Part shown: piece after piece, positions 12,444-24,691 of the stretch
Layout: the number at the start of each line of letters is the position of its first letter
Position numbering within the stretch: the first letter of the stretch is position 1
Source of the DNA: Physcomitrium patens
Taxonomy: Eukaryota > Streptophyta > Bryopsida > Funariales > Funariaceae
Assembly: GCF_000002425.4 (NCBI RefSeq)
Contig: NC_037266.1
Coordinates: forward strand, 3,096,007 to 3,160,006
Length of the DNA stretch: 64,000 bases
Reading direction: 5' to 3'
Notes under the pieces: model-generated
The model's input: only the letters and a program-made list of their open reading frames with translations
Told to the model about the DNA's origin: nothing
Databases searched by the model: none
Program-made: the position numbers and the translations under genes

Positions 12444-12916
12444 TGTAATAAGGCATGGATAGGATATTTGTATTTATTTTCATATAGAAATATGTAGTTG
12501 GAATCATCTTTGGAATTTTTTTAGAAATGAGGTTAAGATAGTGGTTCATGTAAGACCTACTATAGAACCTTCTAGAAAGGCTTAAGGCGATTATCTTGGT
12601 GGAGCCTTCTATTAGGGAAATTCTAGAAAGTTCTACAATGGTTGGACAAAGTATAAATAGGACTGATTGAAGCCATTTGGGCATTCATTTAGGTATGGCT
12701 TCAAATACTTTCTTTTAATAAAGTTTAATTTTCTTGTTTTCTTTTGTTTGCTTATATTTGATTCTATTCTCTTTTACTCAATTCTATCTTTCATGTTCTA
12801 TTTTGTTTAGTTATTTTTAGTTTTATTCTATTGTATTTCATCTTATGTTGTATCAAAATATTTATTGTTATGGATTTGATAAGGTTTTAGATCTTAGAAA
12901 ATCTGGTCCTATTTTA
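12444..12916 (+). repeat. 5' LTR
   Basis: Starts TGTAATAAGG and aligns along its length with 17219-17730. Shared blocks include ATAGAACCTTCTAGAAAGGC, TTGAAGCCATTTGGGCATT and a TATAAATAGGAC box that could be its promoter. The terminal CA has become TA. Confidence 0.88.
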
Positions 12917-12932
12917 TTGATATTAGAGTGGA
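12917..12932 (+). other. Primer binding site of the retrotransposon
   Basis: TTGATATTAGAGTGG directly follows the 5' LTR and closely matches the plant initiator tRNA-Met binding site (TGGTATCAGAGC type), with a few transitions. Confidence 0.75.
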
Positions 12933-13109
12933 TGTTAGTTTATTCTTTGGTAGTGTATTGATAATCGTCGTTTAATTGGAAGTCAATTATTGTAATCACA
13001 TTGAGTATTATTTTAGAGCTACAATGATCTACTTTAAGAAATTAGTTAGAAAAAGAGAAGGTATTATAATAGCAAAGTTCAATAATAAATAGCAACATGG
13101 CAAAGCAAT

Positions 13110-13830
13110 CTCACATGGAGACTTAGATACAACACCACTTAAGGCAGATAGCTACTTTGCAAGGGCAAATAAAACCTTCTAAGATAAAGGAGTTGACATT
13201 TGATACGCTAAAATTGAAGAAGTCCAATACATACTCAAAGACCTCAAGGCAAGAAGACGTATGCTAATGGCTCTTTAACATACGACAATACTTCTAATTA
13301 TCTAGGGCAAAGACTAATGAAGGAATTATATATACTTCCAATTATTTGAGAGATGCAACAACCATTCGATGGCAACATCAAGCTCAAAGCTATGGAGCTT
13401 AAGGCAAATTTGGTGATTGGGAAGAATTTGAAATTAAGCTTAGGAGTCAATTTCGGCCCATTAATGTGGAGAAGTTAGCATGCAATCACTTGGCTAATCT
13501 TACACAATCTAGATCAATATAAGATTATATCTCCTAGTTTAAATCTTTATGTCTTTAAATTGGCAACATTTCATAGACGAAGTTGATGGATTAGTTTGTA
13601 CAAGGGTTAAAACTTGTCATTTAGCGAGAAGTGGAATTAAAGAATCTAATAATTTTTGAAGATGCAATTAGGATTGTAGAAAGGATCAATCTTATAGATT
13701 TTAAAAATTGTGGAGTACAACTTATAACACAAAGTCCTATACCACTAGCCAATATTATGGTGCAAAAATCAATGCCAATAGAGATTGATGCTTTGCAAGG
13801 ACCATTAACACCACAGAGTTGACAATTATT
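13110..13830 (+). pseudogene. gag remnant of the chromovirus
   Basis: Interrupted frames read as a Ty3/Gypsy capsid region: KELTFDTLKL, then WLFNIRQYF, WQHQAQSYG and FEIKLRSQFRP, followed by RSI.DYI and a helical tail. The spacing and wording match the plant retrotransposon gag domain. Several stops break it. The open piece at 13631-13822 is part of this. Confidence 0.75.
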
Positions 13831-14099
13831 GGCACAAAAGGGGTTGTATTTTTATTATTATGAGCTATACCATCAGATCAAAGATTGTCAAAAACGTCAA
13901 AGTTCAAGCATCAACAAATTACAATAGGTTTATAATCTCAAAGGCTACCAATTGATGAAGAAGTGGAATAAAAAATGGAGCTCCATAGTGAAGGCACCAA
14001 AGGCTAATACTTAAAATAGTTGTTGTTTTTCAGAGACAAACAGTACAGCCTCGGACAACTATTAGAAGGATCGACTGATATGTCTAATGGATTGATTAA

Positions 14100-14440
14100 A
14101 AGACATCCATGTTGAGTGCTTGTAGATTGCGGCTCTACAAAAACTTGCAACTTGACAGCAATTGCCAACTAGCTTGGGAATAAAAGAAAGGTGATCAAAA
14201 AAAAAAGAATATACCTAGTAAATAATTAAGAAAATATATTGAACAAAATAAATAAAGAAAAATTTCTAAGACTAAGTGACACTTATGCTTTTAGGGAGAA
14301 GTTTAGAGTAACAAAGCTTAGATATGATGTTATCCTTGGTATGCCATGGCTAGAAGTCGAGAATAAACAAGTCAATTGGCTAATAAGGATAATCTCTTTT
14401 AAAGATAGAAGATACATAGTGACTCTTTGTGCCCCTATAT
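14100..14440 (+). pseudogene. Aspartic protease remnant
   Basis: VLVDCGSTKTCNLTAI corresponds to the LVDSGATxxFI active-site segment; here the catalytic D is kept and the following residue is changed. Further on, YDVILGMPWLE and VNWLIRIISF are the characteristic C-terminal protease segment of plant Gypsy elements. The reading frame changes between the two parts. Confidence 0.8.
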
Positions 14441-14639
14441 GAAGAGGGATAACAAAACAATCTGCGGCTATAAGATTATTTATAAAAATAACCTTTAAAA
14501 AGAAGTAAATATGGCATAAGTAATCAATATATATACTAGTTCCAAATCTTGCCTTAGTGATAGGAAAGACAATTAAAAGAATAGAAGGGATAAAGCAACT
14601 TATACATGAATATCAAGATGTCTTTCTAATTGACTTACC

Positions 14640-14895
14640 TAGTGGTGTTCTACTTGATTGAGGTGCCTCTTTTTAAATAGAACTAGTACATAGGGCCAAA
14701 CCGATAAGTCGGCCAATTTATTGCCTAACATCAAATGAACTTGAAGAGTTACAAAAGTCATTGGATGAGCTGTTAGAGAAGGGCCTCATTCAGAAAAGTA
14801 TATTGCTATGGAGAGCACTTCTACTCTTTGTATCCAAAAAAGATGGTGGACTTCGACTTTGCATCAACTATTGAATCTTTAATAAGTAGATTTTG
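14640..14895 (+). pseudogene. Reverse transcriptase N-terminal remnant
   Basis: One frame reads KPISRPIYCLTSNELEELQ, then LDELLEKGLIQKS, FVSKKDGGLRLCINY and a broken LNK. This is the fingers region of Ty3/Gypsy RT. The palm with its YxDD motif, the rest of RT and RNase H are absent. Confidence 0.85.
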
Positions 14896-14919
14896 ATACT
14901 ACCTTTTGACACTATGGAT

Positions 14920-15050
14920 TATTTCATGTGATCGTTTAATATTGAGATCCATGCTTTACAAGGAATTTTTGGCAAGTCTTGTTGAAATTATTAGGTACAC
15001 GACTTGCCATGTCTATAGCCTTTTATCTTCAAACAGATGGATAAACAAAG
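14920..15050 (+). pseudogene. Integrase core remnant, first part
   Basis: Reads DPCFTRNFWQVLLKLLGT, then MSIAFYLQTDG, matching the end of the integrase catalytic core (the DRDPKFxSxFW and HPQTDGQTE segments). It abuts the RT remnant, so an internal deletion joined them. It is interrupted after the QTDG segment by the nested element. Confidence 0.85.
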
Positions 15051-16433
15051 CATTGTCATATAGTGTGATTTGTAATCTAGGAATGTACTAGATATTTAGC
15101 TATAGAGTGTTTAGTTTTAACTTATTGAATAAGCTCTAATAAGTAATTTATTCCACCTTTAACTTATATATAAAGTCTTGGCTCTCGAAACCTCTTTATT
15201 TTATATAAAAGCTCAAAATATAATAAAATCTTTTTAATTTTTATTTATTTTTATTTTTTCCACAAAGGATTTTTTTTCTCCAAACTTTTTAATCTTATAT
15301 CTCTTGATTCAATCATTTAATTTCTTTCAAATTTTTATATAACATAGTTATTTTCATTAAGTTTTACTACAAAAAAATAAACTGTAAATTCAGTGCTAAT
15401 CTTTTGGCATCTTAAAAATCCTAGCACGTGCTTTAAACCTTAACTTACAAGCATCCGAGCACTATTTTCTTCAAATCTCAAAAATCCAAAATTCAAATTC
15501 TACAAAATTTGTGCACAAAATTTATTAACATGATTATAAATATTTTAAAAAAAATTAGCCAAAATCTTATCAAATTACTTAAGATATAGATCAAAACTTA
15601 ACAACTAATAAATCAGATTACTTACTATCTTTAGATTGCAAGTGATGACTTCAACTTCCTATAACTCCTTCATTTCAAGTTAGAATTTATCAAAAAATAT
15701 GCAAAAAGTATAGTTGAAAAAACGCTCTCTTCAATTCCAATTGCCGATCCTTCATTGCTTTCTAAATAAGCATGTTATGTCTAAAAGAGTGATAGTAGGT
15801 ACAAAATTAACACCTTAACTTTAAGCCCCTATATCTCCTTCATAAAAACTCCAAATCACTCAAATTTTTTACCAAAACTATAATCCAAATCTTGAACTTA
15901 TTAATCCTAGCCTCCAAAGTTTGAATGGTGTCAAAAGAGTAACCCTAATCCCTAATAAGGCCTCGGGCAGCCTCCTTGAAGACCATTGGGTATGATTTTT
16001 AGCCAATAGGAATAGAGATTTTTATCATCCATCTTCATTCGTCCATATAGATGCCTTAACTTCTCTTTTTGTTACCAAGATCCCTCTTCAATATTTTTTT
16101 AATAAGATTTATATAATATATGCTCTATACATCAAATAAAAGAAACAAAATAAGACTTCAAGTATCACCAATATCTAACAAAGGTGATTTTAAATATATA
16201 AAAGTTATTATTAATCAAATTAATCTTAAAAGCCACTATCAAAAGAAAATAAAATTATGTAAATTCTAATAGTAGTTCTTTTAAACAACCTCTTTTTAAA
16301 ATAATAATCTAACTACATTCTACAACCAATTAAAATCCACTAGCATGGCTCTTATCATATTATTTGATAAATTGTATATCAAATATATAAATACAATTTT
16401 TTTATATGGTAGCCAAATCACAACATGACAATG
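15051..16433. mobile_element. Nested element with inverted ends inside integrase
   Basis: The integrase text stops at 15050 and resumes at 16434, so about 1.38 kb was inserted. The ends are inverted: CATTGTCATATAGTGTGATTTG at the left and the reverse complement CATTGTCATGTTGTGATTTG at the right. The interior is AT-rich without a transposase frame. It has TATA-like and AATAAA-like motifs near 15165-15225. It may be a non-autonomous TIR transposon, or a solo LTR whose ends happen to be TGTCA...TGACA. No clean target duplication is visible. Confidence 0.7.
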
Positions 16434-16800
16434 TGCAAATCGGACTCTATATGATATGTTACAAGCATTTATGGCAGTTCATTGTAATGATTAAGATGAA
16501 TATTTGATGCCTTTAAAGTTTGCCTACAATAATAGTATTCAAGTAAGTACCAATCATTTGCCATTCTTTCTTAAGACCAATCAAAATCCAATTACACCAA
16601 CAATCCAACAACACATGAGTTTGTATAATGGCTTATAGGCCTTATAGGAGGCACAACATTATCTCTTTATTATACAAAATCAACAAAAGCAGTATGTAAA
16701 TAACCACCAACAATACAAGGTCTTTTAGGAGGGTGACCAAATATTATTGTCCAATGCTAACCTTCCAGTTCTTATATCACCCCAAGTCCGTAAACTAGTA
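16434..16800 (+). pseudogene. Integrase remnant, second part
   Basis: Continues as ANRTLYDMLQAFMAVHCND, then FAYNNSIQVSTNHLPFFL and a broken GDQILLSNANL. This matches the C-terminal integrase region of chromoviruses, including the GDxVLL segment. Stops interrupt it. Confidence 0.85.
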
Positions 16801-16974
16801 CTTCAATGGCTTGGACTTTTCCGCATTTTCGTAGTAATTTTTGATATTGTATACTGCATTGAGCTTCTGCCACATATTGAGGTCTATCCAAACTTCAATG
16901 TTTTGTAGCTCAATGAATTTTATAATAAACCAAGGTACTTTTTTGGTTGGCATCAATTACCACCACTACTACCA

Positions 16975-17190
16975 CCGGTTGAGATTAATGGCCAATATGA
17001 GTATGAAGTGGACAATATTTTGGAACATGGCTATCTTCACAATGGCAATGGACATCCGTAATTTCAGTACAAAGTTCTTTAAAAAGGTTATCCCATCTAT
17101 GATGTAACGTGGGAATCTACACAAAACCTCACTCATTATTAGGAAACCATTTGGAAATACCAATTGGAGCAAAACAAAGACGTTCCACAC
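16975..17190 (+). pseudogene. Chromodomain remnant
   Basis: Reads YEYEVDNILEHG, then FQYKVL and KGYPIYDVTWESTQNL, the pattern of a retroviral chromodomain (EVExIL...YLVKWKGY...TWEP). It places the element in the chromovirus branch of Ty3/Gypsy. One or two stops are present. Confidence 0.85.
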
Positions 17191-17218
17191 TAGTAGATAA
17201 AGATTAGTTGTAATAAGA

Positions 17219-17730
17219 CATAGATAGGATATTTATACTATTTACACATAAAAATATGTAATTAGATTTGTATTTGGAAAGTTTCTAGAATTGAGGTTAA
17301 GATGGTGGTTCATATAGGATCTACCATAGAACCTTCTAGAAAGGCTTAGAATGGTTATCATGGTAGAATCTACCTCTAGAATCTTTTAAAAAGGCAGTTA
17401 TCTTAGTGGAACTCATTAGAAATATTCTAGAAAGTTCTAGGATGGTTGGACAAAATATTAATAGGACTTATTGAAGCCATTTGGGCATTTAGTCAAGTAT
17501 GGCTTTAGACTCTTTCTCTCAATAAAGTTTATTTTTTTTATTTTGTTCTGATTAATTTTATTTGATTCTATTTGATTCTCTTTTTTTTTACTTAGTTTTG
17601 TCTTTCATGTTCAATGTCATTTAGTTACTTCTAGTTTTGTTCTACTATGCTTGATCTTACATTGTATCGAGATCTTTATTGTTATGGATTTTGTAAGGTT
17701 TTAGACTTTAAAGAATCCGGTCTTGTTGCA
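17219..17730 (+). repeat. 3' LTR
   Basis: The partner of 12444-12916, somewhat longer because of an internal partial duplication around 17370-17410. It ends in CA, immediately followed by the TGAGT target duplication. Confidence 0.88.
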
Positions 17731-17735
17731 TGAGT
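17731..17735. repeat. Target-site duplication TGAGT, right
   Basis: Five bases immediately after the 3' LTR, identical to 12439-12443. Confidence 0.85.
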
Positions 17736-18369
17736 ACTTGATTAGAATATATTGCATCTATGTAAATCAACAAGTCAATATTAAATAAAGATATTAACTT
17801 CGTAAATGGTACTAAATTTTATTAAATTTTTTACTTATTATATAATAAATAAAGTGTTCTTAGCCAACTTTTGTTTAATATAATTTGCATTGTTAAAGCA
17901 TCAAACAAGAACCTTGAAGGTAAAGAATAAGTTTTTTCATGATTCTTACATGGCCATCCTTTTCATCCTTATTACTCCACCCTATAGCCTATTATTCTCA
18001 ATAATCACCACATCTTTGTACATCTTATCTATCCTTGACTAAAACCTTGGTTGATAGAATTTCAAGCAATTTAAGTCTAAGTGTAATAATTTGTCAATAA
18101 TAGAGTTACTTTGTTCTGATCTTTTTACATTATTTATGACAATAACATTCCCTCCACGAATGCCAATCTTATTCAAGGCTTTTCAACATCTATATTATCT
18201 ACTTTTTAATATGTAATATCTTAGATATTCTATATGTACATAAAATATACATACAATAACTTTTCCACTATATGATAGTAATAATGTTTAGTGCATATAT
18301 GCACTTGTTTCATTAAAATAATAAAGATTAGATTCCAAGGACTAAGATTATCACTTATTTTTAGTTTTA

Positions 18370-18409
<40 letters not shown>

Positions 18410-19455
18410 TTTTAGATGCTTGAGCAACAATTAAAATTATAGATTTAAATTATTTTTAAGTACAATAGATGCAATCATATTTTTCATTAGCTCTATGCAT
18501 AAATCTATATAAATATTTAATAAATTTCAATTCACATGTTAGATGTTATTGTATAAGAAAACTACTAATTTTTTTTACATCCAATCTTTTTTCACTTTCT
18601 AGAATATGTATGAGATTTGATAAAATTATTTTTAGTTAAATCCATTTTAAAACTTTGTGATCTTCTTTAACTACTTTAAAACATGCTACCAACCATATGT
18701 CATTCTTTCATTTTATATTGAAATATTTATCATCTCCATCATGTCTCTGTAAATCCAAATTTTTTGTCATTTATATAATACTTATTCTTTCTATCTTTTG
18801 ATCACTTACAATCTGAACTTTATCTATTTTCAATAACAAAGAAAGATAATTTTTATCTACTTTTCTTCTAAAAGAACAACAATCATACTATTAAATCTTA
18901 ATAAAGAACAATAATAGTAGTAGAGGTATTGGTAGTGCAACAAAAAGGGAAGGTAAGAGAGGTTCTTTGAAGGAGGAAGAACAAAAAAAACCAAATATCT
19001 TCTCTTATATATATATATATATTCATTTTTTTCTATTTACTCTTTATTGCCCTCTCTATCCAATAAATGTCAAGTTCTAGTCTCATTTAGTCCATTAGAC
19101 AAGCAAACAAGTAAGTCCCTTTTCCCTTCTTTCTTCTCCCTCTCTTCTCTGTCTTTTTATTGCTTGTGCTGTTAGATTTGGTCCTTTTTTCTTTCATCCA
19201 TTATACTATTGCATTATCATCATTATCATCATCATTCCATTACAACACAATCCAATAGATTGCAATACAAATGCAAAAGAAGAAAAGAAAGTAATACAAT
19301 GTTGCATAGTCTTGGCAGTGGCAAGGAATCGCCTCCATTATCCTACTTATATTCTATTCTTCCACCTTCCCTCTTCTTCACTCGCTCCCTCTCACTTCAT
19401 GGTACTAACTTCTCTCTCTTTTTTCTCTTATTTCTTGCAACAATGAAGGTAGCAA
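17736..19455. other. AT-rich remainder of the spacer
   Basis: Very AT-rich, with an (AT)n array at 18372-18402 and a pyrimidine-rich stretch at 19100-19440 that resembles a plant 5' UTR. The frame 19209-19481 is low-complexity. No gene is supported. Confidence 0.5.
18372..18402. repeat. (TA)n microsatellite
   Basis: A pure TA run in the spacer. Confidence 0.9.
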
Positions 19456-22400
19456 TCTTGGTAGCAATCTCCTATAAATGAAAAACATCATACAAAACAC
19501 AAGAACATTTTTGCATCAAAACCAAATACCTTGGTTGAATTAAAGACCGAATTAGAATAGATTGATGATTTAGATAGTCCTACTTATCTAGGGATGAAAA
19601 TTGATGAGAAGCAAGGTCTTGGTAGTAAGACTAGGTGAATAAATTCTCTTATTTGTACATTACATTTGACAAATCTTTTTTTCTTGCAAACAATTCATGA
19701 TTTATCTAATCAAATGTAGAATAGCTTGACAAATATTAGGCATGTTGAGTTGTAATACTAACTTATGCCCATTGACAAAGTTCTTTCTAAAAGAAGCATC
19801 TAAAATTATCGTCTTGAAATAAAATCTACAATAGAATTTGAATGTCTTAAATTTGGTTTGTTTAAGTGACTCAAATGTGTAAAAGCTCATTTTTTATTAA
19901 ATTAAAATTGATATAGAATCTTATCCAATGTGATTAATTACAATAGAAATGCCTACATTAGCATAAGAATCATGCACATAAATTAGTATATTATATTATT
20001 TGATTATATTTGGAATAAATAACTAGATGCTAATATATTAGACTTGATCACACTAATAATCTCATCTAAATAGTGGAGAAGCTTATGGGAGTTGGAAGCC
20101 AAACTTTTAGATCAAAACCTTGCTTATTTGAAAGATTGGAGACAATGGACAAAGTTTCAAAAAATAGCCACTCTTGTCATAATTGAGCATTACATTCCAT
20201 TTGCCTTACTTAGTACCTAAAAATTTAGATGCCCATCCTTCCTTAATCACCGTTCTTCTAAACAATCTTTGAGGTTACTAGCAAGCTTTGTAAACTAAGA
20301 TTTATGTGAGTCTTTGTAATAGATGCCAACACCTCTTCCACTCTTCATAGTATCAGAACTTCTTCTTCAAAATCGCTTGCAAAATTCTGTTGTAATGCTA
20401 GAAAATCCTAATTTCTATTATAGGCCATACTAAAAACAAGAATATAGCCAAAAGAGGAAAGGTGGCACAGTTTGTGGAGGGATATGTGCCACACATTTAG
20501 TGGCTAGGATCACATGCAATGCACATATGAGTAGTTCACAAATCCTTCAAACTTGAGGTCTTTAGTTAAACAAAATATTTTCTAATGTTGAAATGTTATT
20601 GATCTTTGTAGGGCATATACATGAAAAGAAGAATTGGAGATCAATCTTGGAAATTGTTGCAAAGGCTTATATATATCTGTTGTAGGTTTGGAAGCTAATT
20701 GTAATTAAGTTAGATTTTTTTTTATTGTAAATTGATCATTAAATGTTGTGGCTTTATTCTTACATTGAATATAAGTACAATAAACACATGTTTGGAAGCT
20801 TGCAAGCAACAAAGGTCAAAATTAGTAATAGCATTTGCCTATTTAAATTTATGTTTATTATTAGATATTTTGATATGCCATTGATTATTAACCTTAAATA
20901 TTTGGCTATATAATTCAAATTCTTAACTAATTAAGTGCATAACTTTGTTTCAAAGTTGTAATATGCCTATTGCCTCAAGTTTGTTTTAAGAGTCATACAA
21001 TTGCATATAATCACATTATAAGGTCAACATATTAGCATTTGATTGACTCCTCACAAATGAATATAATTATACACATGTGATAGAACATTAGAATTGGTTT
21101 CATTTGAAAATAGAATACATATTCATTCTTTCTAGTCAAATACTGTAGAAAAAGCTTCTAATTGATAGTATATAATAAATCAATTTATTCCAATTTTAAC
21201 AAGTTGGTCATGATTTGTAAGAAGTGAATGAAATATTTGAGTGATATTGATATTAGCTTAAATTTGACAATACAAAGTATAAGACAATATTTAAGTTTGA
21301 CAACAAAGTGGACATATTCCACTGTTGTATTGTTTATATTACCATATATAAGTTTTGGTTTTTCAATGGTCTACATCAAACGAACCGTTCTGACCTATTT
21401 TGACACAACCTTCCATTTGAAACTTCTTTCTCGTCAAATTCTTCATCCTTGTCTAGTACTACAACATGGGATTTTTATCTTCTTCCCAATGCATCCACTA
21501 TCTTATACTGCTCAAAAAGAAAGATAAAAAAATAATAATCAGTTCTATGCTTTGTCAAGTTATAGAGCTGTAAATACAACTTATAGAATACAACTTATAG
21601 AGGGAGGAATTGTATCTCATTGAGAATGGAGTAATCTAAGAAATATGTCCATCAAGTTGATAATCCACAAGAGAAAACAGGACAGAAATGGGAGACTTGT
21701 TTGATGATGGCAGCTTTACTGTACAGATTGGACGGACATTTCTCACACGTTACTTCGATTTTTAGACTATTATTCATATTATTCATATGAAGTAACTATT
21801 GTAAGTTCAACTACAAGCTTCTTCATTCGAGGATGTCATGTTAGAAACAGTTTACAATTTGTTGATCAGGCCAAAAGCATCATTGTCTCTGGACGGCTAC
21901 CACAAGAGCTACTTCGTATGACTCGTACATATGATGAAATTGAGGCTATGATGCATTTTACCAACATCATTTTTGTACTCTAATCTGCATTGAAGAGTGA
22001 CTACTACGTCGCTCATTTCCCTTCTCATACAAATATTTCTCCTTTGTTTACTCTTAAAGCAGATATCAGTTGTTGAACAATGAATAATAACAAGATAGTC
22101 CACCCAATACAACATTTCATTGCGTTCAAAACATCGGCACTTCCTTTACAACTGAATTCCCTCTTCAGCTGGTTGTAGAGTAGTCATTTGTTTCACCTTC
22201 ATGTCTCCTTTCAAGTCTGTTTAGTTGGTTGAAGGATTATCATAAATACATGTAAAATCTACCAGGACCTTTGTTCGGAAAGCTGCGCTACCGTGATGAG
22301 GACAACGCAAACGCTTCCGCAGACATTTATCCTCTCCTTTATGAGGCGGGTTCGTCTGCTTACATGGAACTTCGAATGCTGGATAAAACTGTTTGCAAAT

Positions 22401-22850
22401 GCACATTGAGTGGAAGGTTGTCTTCCGTATATACCTTCGGCGTAGGTAATTTGTTGAGCAACATATTTAATAGGTACAACTCATGGCAAAGCTGCACTTC
22501 GATTGTCGATTGCGTCATTGGTCGCACAGTGTGCAGGCAGAACACCCACATCTTCGTTTAAACGAACCTTTTTATAGCAAACAGGTGAAACCGGGTAGGA
22601 TAAAACAACTATCCACGAGAAGCTCGAACATCGCACCAGGAGGCACATGCGCGTCCTCATAACATCTCTGAAGTGGTTATGTCAAGGACCATAATCCACC
22701 TCCTGGCTATCTCCACAGCGATACCGGGTGCGGAGCAATTGGTTTACAATAATCACTGCCTCGACAAGCGACAACCCACCGACACACTCAGCAAGCTGCA
22801 CGTAACCCCACCTTAAAATCAAAGCCAAATGTTCCTCCACCTACTTCACG

Positions 22851-23000
22851 GACCCTTCGCAACAGTGGTTCGACCGATTTTGTAGCTATATCTAATCATG
22901 CGAGAATAGAGATCAGAACCACAGCCATGGTTTAATATTCGTCCACATATCATCTTTCAGAGTGGTAACGGATTAAAATGTTCATCACTTCTCTTGACCA
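22851..23000 (+). repeat. Direct repeat unit 1
   Basis: About 150 bp repeated 253 bp downstream. Shared blocks include GATCAGAACCACAGCCATGG and AGTGGTAACGGATTAAAATG. The units differ by scattered substitutions, mostly in the first third. Confidence 0.85.
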
Positions 23001-23103
23001 CACTCGATACCTAACATACATGCTCACCTCCAAGTGAGCACGGCAGCCCCAGAACCGTGACCCAGATTTCCACCAAAATCTAAGGTCCGGTCACTAATTC
23101 AAC

Positions 23104-23253
23104 GATCCTTCGCAACAGTAGTTCAACGGATCTTGTAGCAATATCAAACCACGCGGAAATAGAGATCAGAACCACAGCCATGGTTTAATATTCGTCCACA
23201 TGTCATCCTTCAGAGTGGTAACGGATTAAAATGTTCATCACTTCTCTTGACCA
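23104..23253 (+). repeat. Direct repeat unit 2
   Basis: The second copy of the unit at 22851-23000. Both lie in the stretch that the left arm lacks because of its gap. A repeat like this could explain why the left arm failed to assemble there. Confidence 0.85.
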
Positions 23254-24391
23254 AACAGGATAACCTCACAGCATTACACAAAGCGGAGTCACCCAAACAA
23301 GTGATATAGCATCAGGAACAGGACTTTTCCTCATACCGCAGTTGGAAGGGGAATCCAATATTCTCATCCTATGCTTTCGAAACTCTATCATCTGTCCATA
23401 ACCCCGCCACGTTCACCGACGTCCACCCACAAATGCGAGCTGATTGAACCAACCAGCTCCCGCATCAGACCCTCACATCCTTCTGTTCACCGGACATGTC
23501 CAACACCCCCTCCCCCCCCCGCACAGCGGACCTAGTACTCTGCTCAGATCCATTCTTGTTATTCACGGATGACCAAAGCCATCTCCATAGTCTAACATGT
23601 ATAATTTCGGTTAGTCGTCACAGCAGCACACCGACAAAAGAACAACTCATTCGATATTCATGACAGTGGATAATCGTCAGAGAACTTTCACTCTCATCCA
23701 CGGCATTCGCCATGTAAGAAGGTGTCCTAAGATTTGCGTTTGTATCTCATCACTCGATCCACCGGCGCCGGGGGCTACCACTCAACCACTCCCAACCGTA
23801 CTACACCCACCACGTTGGCAATCATGTGCCGTCACATTCAGAGCTCCCACCCCTCCCTCGACTCAGCTCAACTTCACAAAAGCTCCCCCGCCACACCACA
23901 TACTACCACCCCTCTACCCCAAGAGCTCAGTCTCTGACCAGTTTATCACTCACATATCTCAGTAGCAGAACTGGCTTATACTGGTAATAAAAAATCCTCA
24001 TAGCTCGCACCCGCACCACACCATCTCCGCACAACGCATTCCCACGTCTACTTGCCTCGCATCCTCCGACAACACCGCACGCACACAAACATGGAAAACC
24101 CTAAAACGCCCGCTCATCGCACACTCCCATGACCTGCAAGGATCGGTCCCAACTAAGCTGGACGCGAAGGGACCCTCCAACGCCCTCGCACACAAGAAAC
24201 TGAAAGCACAAACACACACTCCGCCGCCGCATGATCTCCGAGATGGATCCACACAAGACAACCCGCCCAGTCCTGCCGTCAGCTCTCACCCGCCGGGCGC
24301 ACTCTGAGCATTAGGTCGGAAAGGACACCATATATAGGGTTCGATTCACATCCTCAGGTATCCTTTCCCCTGCAAATAATATGGGCCACTG

Positions 24392-24691
24392 ATGTGCTCA
24401 ACGTCCCCAACGGATGGAACACTCAACGCCCATGCTTACCAAGTAGCTTTCGTAATCTGCACCGCATTACCCCTTAACGGTGGTGTGTCGAACCTGACGT
24501 ACGATGTTGTTCCGGCTGTTCGGAGGACTTTGTCGAAGCGGCACAACAACTCCGTGCGCATCCTGCATGCGCCTCGCAGGTCCTCATTCGTCCTTCTGAC
24601 ATTCACAAGTCCCCCTTGGATAAAGGGACACTCGAACAACTTGGAATTCTGTGTTTCTTATCGTTCGAGCTTGAGCTTAAGTTGGGGTTGA
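24392..24691 (+). CDS. Possible small ORF downstream of a TATA-like box (right arm)
   Basis: A 99-codon open frame starts about 55 bp after CCATATATAGGG (24329-24340), a plausible spacing for a TATA box, start site and first ATG. The identical frame is in the left arm at 4352-4651 on the minus strand. No domain, signal peptide or homology is recognisable. It sits in the GC-richer island. It could be a real short gene or chance; I lean towards chance. Confidence 0.2.
   Translation: MCSTSPTDGTLNAHAYQVAFVICTALPLNGGVSNLTYDVVPAVRRTLSKRHNNSVRILHAPRRSSFVLLTFTSPPWIKGHSNNLEFCVSYRSSLSLSWG

Larger units (their letters stand above)
12444..17730 (+). mobile_element. Degenerate Ty3/Gypsy chromovirus, full length with LTRs
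   Basis: A 5.29-kb element with two LTRs (12444-12916 and 17219-17730), starting TG and ending CA in the 3' copy (the 5' copy ends TA). Perfect 5-bp target duplications TGAGT flank it (12439-12443 and 17731-17735). A tRNA-Met-type primer binding site follows the 5' LTR. In order inside are remnants of gag, aspartic protease, reverse transcriptase, integrase and chromodomain, all with stops and frameshifts. The RT palm, RNase H and integrase N-terminus are deleted: RT text passes directly into integrase text near 14890-14925. A second element is nested at 15051-16433. The gene order and chromodomain mark a chromovirus. It is inactive, and the LTRs are clearly diverged with indels, so the insertion is old. 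Confidence 0.9.
22128..23463. other. Right-arm sequence missing from the left arm
   Basis: This is the only representation of the segment hidden by the N gap. It is moderately GC-rich. It contains a pair of direct repeats 253 bp apart (22851-23000 and 23104-23253) and a 96-codon frame (22271-22561, +) with no recognised domain. I see no convincing gene. Confidence 0.6.

Noticed and set aside
16841-17190. Short frames on both strands
   Set aside because: They are shadows of the broken chromodomain region of the retrotransposon.
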